Of a stretch of DNA of 64,000 bases, positions 34,316 through 42,121 are shown piece after piece; the first letter of the stretch is position 1; every line of letters begins with the position of its first letter. This DNA is from Actinoallomurus oryzae (GTDB lineage: Bacteria > Actinomycetota > Actinomycetes > Streptosporangiales > Streptosporangiaceae). Position numbers and translations under genes: made by a program. Below the pieces are notes generated by a model, which saw nothing but the letters and a program-made list of their open reading frames with translations, was not told the origin of the DNA and did not search any database. Location of the stretch: NCBI RefSeq assembly GCF_039541955.1, contig NZ_BAABHF010000042.1, forward strand, positions 156,561-220,560, written 5' to 3'.

Positions 34316-34985
34316 CCGCCGCGGCGGGCCCGGCGGAGGTCTCCGCCGAGGCGGCGCCGGAGACCAGGCGTGCGATGGGCAGGTCCTCCGCGCCGCCGGG
34401 CAGCGACACCTCGCCCGCCGTGATCCGGGGCAGCTCCGGGGCCACGGCGGGGCCCGTGATCCTGCCGGTGTCGATGGCGCCGGGAGCCGGGCTCTGGGCG
34501 TGCGGCACCTGGGACACGCCGAAGTGCCCGCCGCGCGCCCATGCTCTGCGGTCCCGCGGCGCGCTGTAGGCCTCGGGAGGCGCGAGCGGCGCGCCCGCCG
34601 GCCACCGTCGTGGGACCTGCCACGCGTCGAGCCAGTCGAGGATCAGGCCGAGACCCTGCATGGCTCCGCCGGTGAACGGCTCGCGGGCGAGCCCGACCAC
34701 GAGGATCTGCAGGCACCGCCGGCCTTCCCGGCCGATGCCGTCCGGGAGCAGCAGCGACGCCTGGGTGGCCGGCACCATCTGCACGATCTGGCCGGTGAAG
34801 GGATTCCAGACGACGTGGGCGTTGGTCCCTTGCTGCTCGAGATTCTGTGCCACCGAGTGCGCGGAGACCGCCAGTGGGTCGTGCTCGCTCGTATGCCAGA
34901 CGGCACGGGGCGCTCCGCCCCGCGGTGAGCCACCGTCGTGTCGGGATTGCAGTCGTACGGCGCCGGGCAGCCATGCGTCGGCCAC
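34260..34985 (-). CDS. N-acetylmuramoyl-L-alanine amidase-like / PGRP-fold protein
   Basis: The product has 241 residues from the GTG at 34985 (MADAWLPGAVRLQSRHDGG). The N-terminal two thirds show the actinobacterial amidase-like pattern: APRAVWHTSEHDP with the first metal-site His, AHVVWNPFTGQIVQMVPA, and ILVVGLAREPFTGGAM. GHFGVSQVPHAQS then GAIDTGRI closes the domain. The C-terminal 70 residues are Pro/Ala-rich. No signal peptide is visible, so export or function in phage-like lysis is unclear. It overlaps the 3' end of the convergent MocR gene by 56 bp. Confidence 0.72.
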   Translation of the reverse strand: MADAWLPGAVRLQSRHDGGSPRGGAPRAVWHTSEHDPLAVSAHSVAQNLEQQGTNAHVVWNPFTGQIVQMVPATQASLLLPDGIGREGRRCLQILVVGLAREPFTGGAMQGLGLILDWLDAWQVPRRWPAGAPLAPPEAYSAPRDRRAWARGGHFGVSQVPHAQSPAPGAIDTGRITGPAVAPELPRITAGEVSLPGGAEDLPIARLVSGAASAETSAGPAAAATAGPPPGPAPVRASTPT

Positions 34986-35331
34986 GATGAGTCTCCCCAG
35001 TCGGGTCGGGTCGTGTCCCGAACGGTCACTGTGCAAGTCTTTACCAAGGTGGGGCGGGAGTTCGCTCCGGCCATGTGAACTTTGCGAACTTATGTGCCAA
35101 CCTCCCCTGTTCATCCAGTTTTGATACGTCGACGGGTTGACTGCCTACCCTTCGTGACTCCCCGCCACCCGTCCGGGGCCGCATCCGGCCGATGCGCGGC
35201 GCCGTCCTCGGGGACGCGGCGACGGCGTTTGCACGGCGGGCCCTCGCGAGCCCCGGCCGGACCGTCACCCGGGTCGCGCGTGTCGACCGAGTCGCGTTCT
35301 AATAGGCGCGGGAGCCGAACGAGGAGGGCAC
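34986..35331. other. Intergenic region before the second start-codon cassette
   Basis: These 346 bp separate the amidase-like gene from the tandem mini-ORF. An AT-richer patch at about 35075-35150 contains TTTTGATACG and GGTTGACTG, which could form promoter elements for the right-hand genes, but no well-spaced -35/-10 pair is evident. The remainder is GC-rich with no convincing gene on either strand. Confidence 0.4.
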
Positions 35332-35468
35332 ATGACCGAGCGGAGCGAGGGAATCGAAGACGCGCCCCTGTGGCCACCCTTCCCGACGAAGGAGGACTCA
35401 TGGCCGAGTGGAGTGCGGGAGTCGAGAGGCACGCTCCGGCGGTCACGTCCTCCGGCGAAGGAGGGCGC
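35332..35468 (+). repeat. Diverged tandem start-codon cassette, copies of 68 and 69 nt
   Basis: Two units related to those at 15841-15977. The first keeps ATGACCGAGCGGAGCGAGGG, GGCCACC and GACGAAGGAGGACTC. The second is more diverged (ATGGCCGAGTGGAGTGCGGG) but keeps GGCGAAGGAGGGCGC before the next ATG. The total span, 137 nt, equals that of the first locus although the 68/69 order is reversed. Confidence 0.75.
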
Positions 35469-35472
35469 ATGA
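35332..35472 (+). CDS. Second 46-codon cassette mini-ORF, upstream of the APH-like gene
   Basis: Starting at the ATG at 35332 behind CGAGGAGGG, the frame runs MTERSEGIEDAPLWPP and ends PPAKEGA at a TGA overlapping the ATG at 35469. It is 46 codons long and ends in an ATGA overlap, as at 15841. The two DNA units are 68 nt (35332-35399) and 69 nt (35400-35468). The second, read from its own ATG at 35400, gives MAEWSAGVERHAPAVTSSGE and is in frame with the downstream gene, so an N-terminally extended kinase is also possible. Confidence 0.5.
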   Translation: MTERSEGIEDAPLWPPFPTKEDSWPSGVRESRGTLRRSRPPAKEGA

Positions 35473-36530
35473 CTGAGCCGGTGTCCGTCCCCGGCATCGA
35501 CGTTCCCCACCTGTCGTCCTGGCTGGCGGAGACGCTGCCGGGGGAGGGGCGGATCACGGGGATCGACCTTCTCGCCGGAGGCCGGTCCAACCTGACCTAT
35601 CTCGTCCGGCTGGAGAACCGCCGCGTCGTGCTCCGCCGCCCTCCGCTCGGCCACGTCCTGCCCACCGCGCACGACATGCGCCGCGAGTACACCGTGCTCT
35701 CGGCCCTGGCCGGCAGCGACGTGCCGGTCCCGGCGCCCCTGGCCCTGTGCGCCGACGAGGAGGTCATCGGCGCGCCGTTCTACGTCATGGACCACGTCGA
35801 GGGCCGGGTCATCCGCACCCCCGAGGACGCCGTCGACGTCACCGCCGAGGAGGCCCGCGCCCTGTCCGAGCGGCTCGCCGAGGTGCTCGCCGCGATCCAC
35901 CTCCTCGACGTCGAACGCGCCGGGCTGAGCGACTTCGGCCGTCCGCACGGGTACATGGCCCGGCAGCTCAAGCGCTGGTGCCGGCAGTGGGAGTCCTCCC
36001 ACCCGGCCGAAGAGGGCGGGCGGACCGACGAGGCGTACGACCGGCTCGTCCAGCGGCTCGGGGAGCGGCTGCCGTCCGACGGGCTCACCGGGCTCGTGCA
36101 CGGCGACTTCCGGCTCGACAACGCGCTCGTACGCCTGCGGCCGGAGCCGCGGATCGCCGCGGTCGTCGACTGGGAGATGTCCACGCTCGGCGACCCTCTG
36201 TCCGACCTCGGGCTCACGCTCACCTACTGGGCCGACTCCGGTGACGCCGTGCGTACGCCGACCGCCGTCGGCTCGACCGTGACCTCGGCGCCCGGGTTCA
36301 TGACCCGGGCGGAGTTCGCCGGCCGGTACGCCGACCTGACCGGCCACGACCTGTCCCACCTGGACTTCTACGTGGCGTTCGGCTGCTTCAAGCTCGCCGT
36401 CATCCTCGAGGGCATCCACGCGCGGTACCTGCAGAAGGCGACCGTCGGCGAGGGCTTCGAGCTGATCGGCGCGTCGGTCCCGGTCTACCTCGACCGCGCC
36501 CATCAGGTCCTGGACGAGGGCGCGCTCTGA
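35469..36530 (+). CDS. Aminoglycoside phosphotransferase-like kinase (acyl-CoA metabolism type)
   Basis: This 353-residue APH-fold kinase has the Brenner motif GLVHGDFRLDNALV and the metal-binding Asp in VVDWEMSTLGDPLSDLG. The fold and the C-terminal block FYVAFGCFKLAVILEGIHARYL match the group usually linked to acyl-CoA dehydrogenases (ACAD10/FadE36-like), which phosphorylate hydroxyacyl compounds. It is not likely to be an antibiotic resistance enzyme. The start is the ATG at 35469 with GAAGGAGG supplied by the cassette; the in-frame ATG at 35400 would add 23 residues. Confidence 0.87.
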   Translation: MTEPVSVPGIDVPHLSSWLAETLPGEGRITGIDLLAGGRSNLTYLVRLENRRVVLRRPPLGHVLPTAHDMRREYTVLSALAGSDVPVPAPLALCADEEVIGAPFYVMDHVEGRVIRTPEDAVDVTAEEARALSERLAEVLAAIHLLDVERAGLSDFGRPHGYMARQLKRWCRQWESSHPAEEGGRTDEAYDRLVQRLGERLPSDGLTGLVHGDFRLDNALVRLRPEPRIAAVVDWEMSTLGDPLSDLGLTLTYWADSGDAVRTPTAVGSTVTSAPGFMTRAEFAGRYADLTGHDLSHLDFYVAFGCFKLAVILEGIHARYLQKATVGEGFELIGASVPVYLDRAHQVLDEGAL

Positions 36531-36581
36531 CCTCCTGCCGGACCCGCCGCCGAGGACGCGTCCGGCGGGCGGCGCGTCCGG

Positions 36582-37770
36582 TCAGCAGCTGAAGGTGACG
36601 GTGGCGGTCACATTCGCGTTGAAGGTCACCGAGGCGCTGGGGACGCCGATGCACCACTGGTCGGTCCGGGTGACGGTGACCGAGGCGCTCTGGCCCGCGC
36701 GGAGCCGTCCGCTGCCGCTCGCCCTGATGGTGCCGACCGTTCCCGTCACCCGCCGGCTGACCGGCCCGCCCTTGGCGGTGACCTTCACCGAGCAGTGACG
36801 GGTGCTGGGCATGTGGCAGCCGGTCACCGACAGCGTGCCCGGCCGCTGCGGCGAGCGCGGGCGCTCCGGGTACCGCGTCGGACGCGCCGGCTTCGGGGTC
36901 TTCTCGGCCGGCTTCGGGCTCGGCGTCGCGCTGCCGCTGGGCTCGGGCGAGCCGAGCAGCAGGCGGGCGGACGTGGACGACCGGCTCGGTGAGGGCCCGC
37001 CGCTCGCCGCGTCCCCACCCGGTCCGGGCGCCAGGAGGAACACCCCGCCCACGGCGAGCACGAGGCACGCGACGGCGCCGAGCATGGGCCACAGGCGCCG
37101 TTCGGTGCGCTCGGGCTCGGCTTCGGGCTCGGGCTCGGGCGGAGGGTCGGCGCGCTTGGCGATCGTCGCCCGCAGGTCCGCGAGCGCGGGGGCCGAGGCC
37201 GTGTCGAGCGCGCGGGCCCGCAGTGCGCAGGGGAGGGCCACCGCGGGCATGGCGCGCAGGAGATGCGCGTTGGTGACCGTGAGGTCGCTCCGCGAGCCGC
37301 AGATCGGGCAGTTCACAATGTGCCGGACGAGCTTCCGGCAGGTCCCGTCGTCCAGCGGCGTAACCGGCGGGGCCAGCTCCGCCACGTCCGGCAGTCCTCG
37401 CGCCCGGTCGCCGCCACGACGACGGCGAGAAGGCGTCGTTCACGTCGTTCCGTGCCTGAGCCACGCGTATGGACGCCTCGTGCGGTGTCACGCCGAGGAC
37501 CTCGGCGAGGTCGTCGGGGTCCAGCTCGTGCCGCAGGAACAGGTCGAGCGCCTCGCGTTGGGAGGCGCTGAGCACGAGCAGGGCGGCGTGCACGAACGGA
37601 CGCGTCGCCTCGTCGTCCTCGGCCCCGTCCGCCTCCGGGACGAGCCGGCGCTCGCCCGGCGGCTCGCCGTCCGCGCGGCGGCGGAGGCACTCCTTCCGCG
37701 TCACGGCGTACAGCCGGGCGCGCAACGGCGCGTGGGCGAGCCGTTCGGTGCGTTCCTGAAGGGTGATCAG
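36582..37770 (-). pseudogene. Membrane-tethered ECF sigma factor paralogue, 5'-truncated and frameshifted
   Basis: The sequence aligns along its length with the intact genes at 38686 and 42122. It begins in the middle of region 2 (LITLQERTERLAHAPLRARL then YAVTRKECLRR), so the first 60 or so residues and the promoter are gone. Region 4 (ASQREALDLFLRHELDPDDL) is readable, then the frame shifts twice near 37380-37440 around VVVAATGRED. The tail reads HIVNCPICG (zinc-finger-like), one membrane helix, a Pro/Ser linker and the Cys-ending beta domain. A product starting at about 37385 could still be a free membrane anti-sigma-like tail of 267 residues. Confidence 0.78.
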
Positions 37771-37782
37771 GCCGGAACAGGG

Positions 37783-38601
37783 TCAGTACGGCGCCGCGCC
37801 CTCCCGCAGCCGCCCGGCGAGGTCGCCGAGCACGGCCATGGTCGCGCGGTGCAGGCCCGGCCCGAACGTCACCCGCGCCACGCCCAGCTCGGCGAGCCGG
37901 GCCGGTGACGGCACGCCGGGCCGGTAGAGGATGCTCACCGGCCCGGGGATCCGCTCGACCAGCGCGCCGATCACCGCCTCGTCCGTGACCATGATCGGGA
38001 ACACGCAGTCGGCCCCGGCGTCGAGGTACGCGCGGCCACGCGCCACCGCCTCCTCCAAGACGTCCGCGGGCGAGGCGCCCGGGAGCGCGCCGTCCAAGAA
38101 CACGTCGGTACGCGCGTTGATCACCAGGTGGCGATCGGCCTCCCGCAGCTCACGGACGCGGTCGGCCTGGACCTTCAGGTCCGCGAGCACGTGCCGTGCC
38201 TTCGGACGCCGGCGCTCCTCACCCGCCACACTCGCGACTTCGCCGGCCGCCTCGCCGTGGAGGGTGTCCTCCAGGTTGCAGCCCACGGCACCGGCCTCGC
38301 GCAGGCACTCGGCGAGCTCGGCGGGCGTCAGGCCGTAGCCGGACTCGGCGTCGACCGTGACCGGCACGTCGACGCTGCGCGCGATGCGGGCCGCCGCCGC
38401 GAACATCTCCTCGGGCGGCGCGCCCTCACCGTCCTCGTAGCCGAGAACGTGGGACACGGCGGCGCTGGCCGTGGCGAGCGCCGGGAACCCGGCGGACGCG
38501 AGCGCCTGGGCGCTCGCGGCGTCCCACACGTTGGGCAGGATGAGAAGCGACCCGCTAAGGTGCAGCTCGCGCAGCCGCGCGGCCTTGTCGATGAGACTCA
38601 T
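37783..38601 (-). CDS. Isocitrate lyase/PEP mutase-family protein
   Basis: This 272-residue (beta/alpha)8 protein has the phosphonomutase-family pattern LLILPNVWDAASAQALASAG and the Mg-binding VTVDAESGYG, with NARTDVFL later. The isocitrate lyase KKCGH motif is replaced, so it is not isocitrate lyase; it may cleave or rearrange a small 2-hydroxy or oxaloacetate-type acid. The start is the ATG at 38601 (MSLIDKAARLREL). It lies between two sigma paralogues on the same strand with only 12 nt to the damaged one, which looks like a rearrangement joint. Confidence 0.85.
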   Translation of the reverse strand: MSLIDKAARLRELHLSGSLLILPNVWDAASAQALASAGFPALATASAAVSHVLGYEDGEGAPPEEMFAAAARIARSVDVPVTVDAESGYGLTPAELAECLREAGAVGCNLEDTLHGEAAGEVASVAGEERRRPKARHVLADLKVQADRVRELREADRHLVINARTDVFLDGALPGASPADVLEEAVARGRAYLDAGADCVFPIMVTDEAVIGALVERIPGPVSILYRPGVPSPARLAELGVARVTFGPGLHRATMAVLGDLAGRLREGAAPY

Positions 38602-38685
38602 GAGCCCGACCGTACGTCCCGGCGCGGCCGGGCAGAAGGGCCACTTGGGGTCCACCGGGCCGGACCACCCGGCGCCAGGGCCCGG

Positions 38686-40095
38686 TCAGCAGCTCCAGGT
38701 GACCGATGCCGACGCGCCGGAGTCGAACCTCACCGAGCCGCTGCCGCTGCCGAAGCAGAAGCTGTCGGTCCGGGTGACGGTGACCGAGTCGCTCTGGCCC
38801 GCGCCGAGGCTTCCGCCGCCGCTCGCGCTGACGCTGCCGCTGGTCCCGGTCACGCGCCAGTCGACCGGGCCGCCCTTGGCCGTGACCGTCACCGAGCAGC
38901 GCCGGGTGCCGGACATGTGGCAGCCGGAGACCGACAGCGTGCCCGGATGCTGGGGCGTGGTCGGCCTCGGGCGGTGGGTGTGCCGTTTCGTCGCGTGCGG
39001 GGTCGGCGTCGGCGTCTTGCTCGACTTGGACGGGGTCGGGCTCGGTGTGTCGCTGGTGCTCGGCTCGGGCGCGGCCGAGTCCGACGGAAGGACGTCGTCG
39101 GCCGACGACGAATCGCTCGGTACGGTGATCGGCTGCCGGCCGCTCGTCTTCTCCTCGCCCGAACCGGGCAACAGGAGGAACACCCCGCACACGATGACCA
39201 GGACGCACGCGACGGCGGCGAAGATCGGCAACAGGCGCGGGCCGGTGCGCTCGGGCTCCGGCTCGGGTTCGGGCTCGGGCGGGGGGTCGGAGCGCATCGC
39301 GATCGTCTCCCGCAGGTCCGCGAGCTCGGGGGCCGATGCGGTGGTGAGCACCCGGGAGCGCAGCGCGGTGGGGAGGGCCGCCGTGGGCATGGCGTTCAGG
39401 AGGCGTGCGGTGGCGACCTTGCGGCTGCCCCGCGAACCACAGATCGGGCAGCTCGCGATGTGGCGCGCGAGCTTCCCGCAGGTCTCGGTGTCGAGCGGCG
39501 CGTCCGGCGGACCGGCCAGCGCGGCCACGCTCGGGCAGTCCTCGCGCCCCGTCGCCGCCACCACCACGGCGGCGAACGCGTCGTCCAGGTCGTGCCGGGC
39601 CTGGGCCACGTGCACGGACGCCTCGTGCGGCGTCACGCCGAGGACCTCGGCGAGCTCGTGCGGGTCCAGCTCGTGCCGCAGGGAGAGGTCCAGCGCCTCC
39701 CGCTGGGCGCCGCTGAGCACGAGCAGCGCCTCGTGCACGAGCCGGCGCGTCGCCTCGTCCGCCTCGATCCCGGCCGCCTCGGGCGCACGCTGGCGCTCGG
39801 CGGGCAGCTCGGCGTACGCGCGGCGGCGCAGGCACTCGTCCCGGGTCACGGCGTACAGCCAGCCGCGGAAGAGACGGGCGTCGGGGATGTGCCCGATGCG
39901 CTCCTGGACGGTGATCAGGGAGTCGTGCAGGGCCAGCGCCGCGGCCTCCTGGTCGCGGAGGAGGACGTGGCAGTAGTCGAACAGCCGTGGGGCGTACGAG
40001 TCGTAGATCTCCGGCAGGGCGTGGGGGTCACCCGCGTACAGCGCCTGAGCGAGTCGCTGGTCGGCGTCCCTGTCGATGCTCGGCCATGCGGCCAC
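38686..40095 (-). CDS. ECF sigma factor fused to zinc-finger, membrane helix and extracytoplasmic beta domain
   Basis: This 469-residue protein has sigma region 2 (about 18-85: YDSYAPRLFDYCHVLLRDQE and GWLYAVTRDECLRR) and region 4 (about 125-175: GAQREALDLSLRHELDPHEL then GVTPHEAS). Next come a zinc-finger-like HIASCPICG, a Glu/Pro stretch, one membrane helix (about 285-310), a Ser/Thr/Pro linker and a C-terminal beta domain of about 85 residues ending in TWSC. It thus joins a sigma factor and an anti-sigma-like sensor in one chain, as described for ECF groups with C-terminal extensions (ECF52/53-like). Activation probably needs proteolytic release. GTG start with GCAGGAGG. An ECF-type promoter lies 39 nt upstream. 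Confidence 0.86.
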   Translation of the reverse strand: MAAWPSIDRDADQRLAQALYAGDPHALPEIYDSYAPRLFDYCHVLLRDQEAAALALHDSLITVQERIGHIPDARLFRGWLYAVTRDECLRRRAYAELPAERQRAPEAAGIEADEATRRLVHEALLVLSGAQREALDLSLRHELDPHELAEVLGVTPHEASVHVAQARHDLDDAFAAVVVAATGREDCPSVAALAGPPDAPLDTETCGKLARHIASCPICGSRGSRKVATARLLNAMPTAALPTALRSRVLTTASAPELADLRETIAMRSDPPPEPEPEPEPERTGPRLLPIFAAVACVLVIVCGVFLLLPGSGEEKTSGRQPITVPSDSSSADDVLPSDSAAPEPSTSDTPSPTPSKSSKTPTPTPHATKRHTHRPRPTTPQHPGTLSVSGCHMSGTRRCSVTVTAKGGPVDWRVTGTSGSVSASGGGSLGAGQSDSVTVTRTDSFCFGSGSGSVRFDSGASASVTWSC

Positions 40096-40133
40096 GGAGT
40101 CCTCCTGCTGAACTGGTGGGGCACGAGGTCACA

Positions 40134-40161
40134 GACGCCCCACCCGGGGCGTGGGTTCACA
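40134..40161 (-). promoter_or_regulatory. Putative ECF-type promoter of the sigma paralogue at 38686
   Basis: On the minus strand: -35 element TGTGAACC (40161-40154), a 16-nt spacer, and -10 element CGTC (40137-40134). It is preceded by the conserved GTGGCAGGATCC. AAC at -35 and CGTC at -10 are typical for ECF sigma promoters. The same arrangement precedes the paralogue at 43624, which suggests self-activation. Confidence 0.6.
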
Positions 40162-40387
40162 GGATCCTGCCACCATTTACAGCTACTTTGGAGGATTTAA
40201 TGGCAAATATGTCATATCCGGCTACTGGCTGTTGATGTGATCCTGCGATGTCCCAGGAGGCCGTGACGGACCGTGAGGGGCGTGACGCCACGCACCGCCG
40301 GGCGGCGGTGCGCCCCGGAGCCTCACCGGCACGGCGTACGGCCCGCCCGATACGAGCGGACCGGCGCCGATTCGCCTTTTCGGCCCG

Positions 40388-42073
40388 TCAGCCCTTCAGG
40401 TCGGGGAAGTCCTCCTCGCGGAACTCCTCCGGGCGGCGCTCGTCGCCCTCCAGGCCGCGCAGCTCGACCCGGCGGATCTTGCCGGAGATCGTCTTGGGCA
40501 GGTCCGCGAACTCGACGCGCCGCACCCGCTTGTACGCCGCGAGGTGCTCCCGGCAGTGCGCGAGGATCGCGCGCGCCGTCTCGGCCGTCGGCTCGTGCCC
40601 GGCCGCCAGGCTGACGTACGCCTTCGGCACCGCGAGGCGTACGGGATCGGGGGCGGGCACCACGGCGGCCTCGGCCACCGCCTCGTGCTCCAGCAGCACG
40701 CTCTCCAGCTCGAACGGCGAGATGCGGTAGTCCGACGCCTTGAACACGTCATCGGTACGGCCCACGAACGTGATGTAGCCGTCCGCGTCCTTCGTCGCGA
40801 CGTCACCCGTGTGGTAGTAACCGTCGGCCATGGCCGCGTCGTTGAGCTCGGCGTCACCGTGGTAGCCGACCATCAGCGCCGCCGGGCGGTCGGACAGGTC
40901 GATGCACACCTCGCCCTCGTCGCCCTTCTCACCGGTGGCCGGGTCGATCAGGGCGATCGTGTAACCGGGCAGCGGACGCCCCATGGATCCGGGCTTGAGC
41001 GGCTGGCCGGGAGAGTTGCCGATCTGCGCCGTCGTCTCCGTCTGGCCGTACCCGTCGCGGATGGTGAGGCCCCAGTGTTTCTGCACCTGGTCGATGATCT
41101 CCGGGTTCAGCGGCTCGCCGGCCGCCACCACCGTGCGCAGCGGGAGCCGCCACGCGGACAGGTCCTCCTGGATGAGCATGCGCCACACGGTCGGCGGGGC
41201 GCAGAAGCTCGTGACCTCGCAGCGCTTGAGCACGTCGAGCATCGCGGGCGCGGAGAAGCGCGTGTAGTTGAACACCAGCACGCAGGCGCCGGCATTCCAC
41301 GGCGCGAAGAAGTTGCTCCACGCGTGCTTGGCCCAGCCCGGCGAGGAGACGTTGAGATGGATGTCGCCGGGGCGCAGCCCGATCCAGTACATCGTGGACA
41401 GGTGACCCACCGGGTACGACGTGTAGGTGTGTTCGACCAGCTTCGGCTTGTTCGTCGTGCCCGAGGTGAAGTAGAGCAGCAGCGTGTCGCCGCCGTGCGT
41501 CGTCTCCGTACCCCCGGCGTACGGCTCGGCGCCGTACGCGTCCTCGTACGACAGCCAGCCCTCGGCCGGGCCGACCGAGACGCGCGTCCACTCGCCGGCG
41601 AGACCGTCGAACTTGGCCGTGTGGCCGGCGCCGGTGACGACGTGCCGCACGCCGCCGCGTTCGATGCGGTCGGTGAGGTCGACCGGGGTGAGCAGCGTGG
41701 TCGCCGGGATGACGACCGCGCCCAGCTTCATCGCGGCGAGCATCGTCTCCCACAGCTCGACCTGGTTGCCGAGCATGAGCAGGATCCGGTCGCCCCGCGC
41801 GACCCCGTGGCTCCGCAGCCAGCCCGCCACCTTGCTGGACCGGTCGGCGAGCTCGGCGAACGTGAGCCTGGTCTCCGAGCCGTCCTCTTCCACGATCCAC
41901 AGCGCCGGGGCGTCCGGCGACTCGGCGGCGAGCACGCCGTCGAACCAGTCCACGGCCCAGTTGAGGCCGGGCGCGTCGGGCCATCGGAACCCGCTGCGTG
42001 CGGCGTCGTAGTCTTCGGCCTGCGCCAGGAGGAAATCGCGGGCCGCTTTGAAGGTGGCGGCATCGGGGGTCAT
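40388..42073 (-). CDS. Acyl-CoA synthetase (AMP-forming, acetyl/medium-chain type)
   Basis: This 561-residue adenylating enzyme has the P-loop-like YFTSGTTNKPKLVEHT, the GYGQTETT block, the TGD of the hinge in GYYHTGDVATKDADGY, and the C-terminal lysine motif PKTISGKIRRVEL. It should activate a short or medium-chain acid to its CoA ester, possibly linked to the APH-like/acyl-CoA kinase at 35469. It lies between two sigma paralogues on the same strand but has its own untranslated leader. Start at the ATG at 42073; an ATG at 42082 is an alternative. Confidence 0.9.
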   Translation of the reverse strand: MTPDAATFKAARDFLLAQAEDYDAARSGFRWPDAPGLNWAVDWFDGVLAAESPDAPALWIVEEDGSETRLTFAELADRSSKVAGWLRSHGVARGDRILLMLGNQVELWETMLAAMKLGAVVIPATTLLTPVDLTDRIERGGVRHVVTGAGHTAKFDGLAGEWTRVSVGPAEGWLSYEDAYGAEPYAGGTETTHGGDTLLLYFTSGTTNKPKLVEHTYTSYPVGHLSTMYWIGLRPGDIHLNVSSPGWAKHAWSNFFAPWNAGACVLVFNYTRFSAPAMLDVLKRCEVTSFCAPPTVWRMLIQEDLSAWRLPLRTVVAAGEPLNPEIIDQVQKHWGLTIRDGYGQTETTAQIGNSPGQPLKPGSMGRPLPGYTIALIDPATGEKGDEGEVCIDLSDRPAALMVGYHGDAELNDAAMADGYYHTGDVATKDADGYITFVGRTDDVFKASDYRISPFELESVLLEHEAVAEAAVVPAPDPVRLAVPKAYVSLAAGHEPTAETARAILAHCREHLAAYKRVRRVEFADLPKTISGKIRRVELRGLEGDERRPEEFREEDFPDLKG

Positions 42074-42121
42074 GTGTCGCATCCTGGCACTGCCCCGCCG
42101 ATCACGTAAATACCGTGGCGA

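Noticed and set aside
35469..36530. Aminoglycoside resistance gene
   Set aside because: The APH fold is shared, but the sequence pattern and C-terminus match kinases linked to acyl-CoA metabolism.
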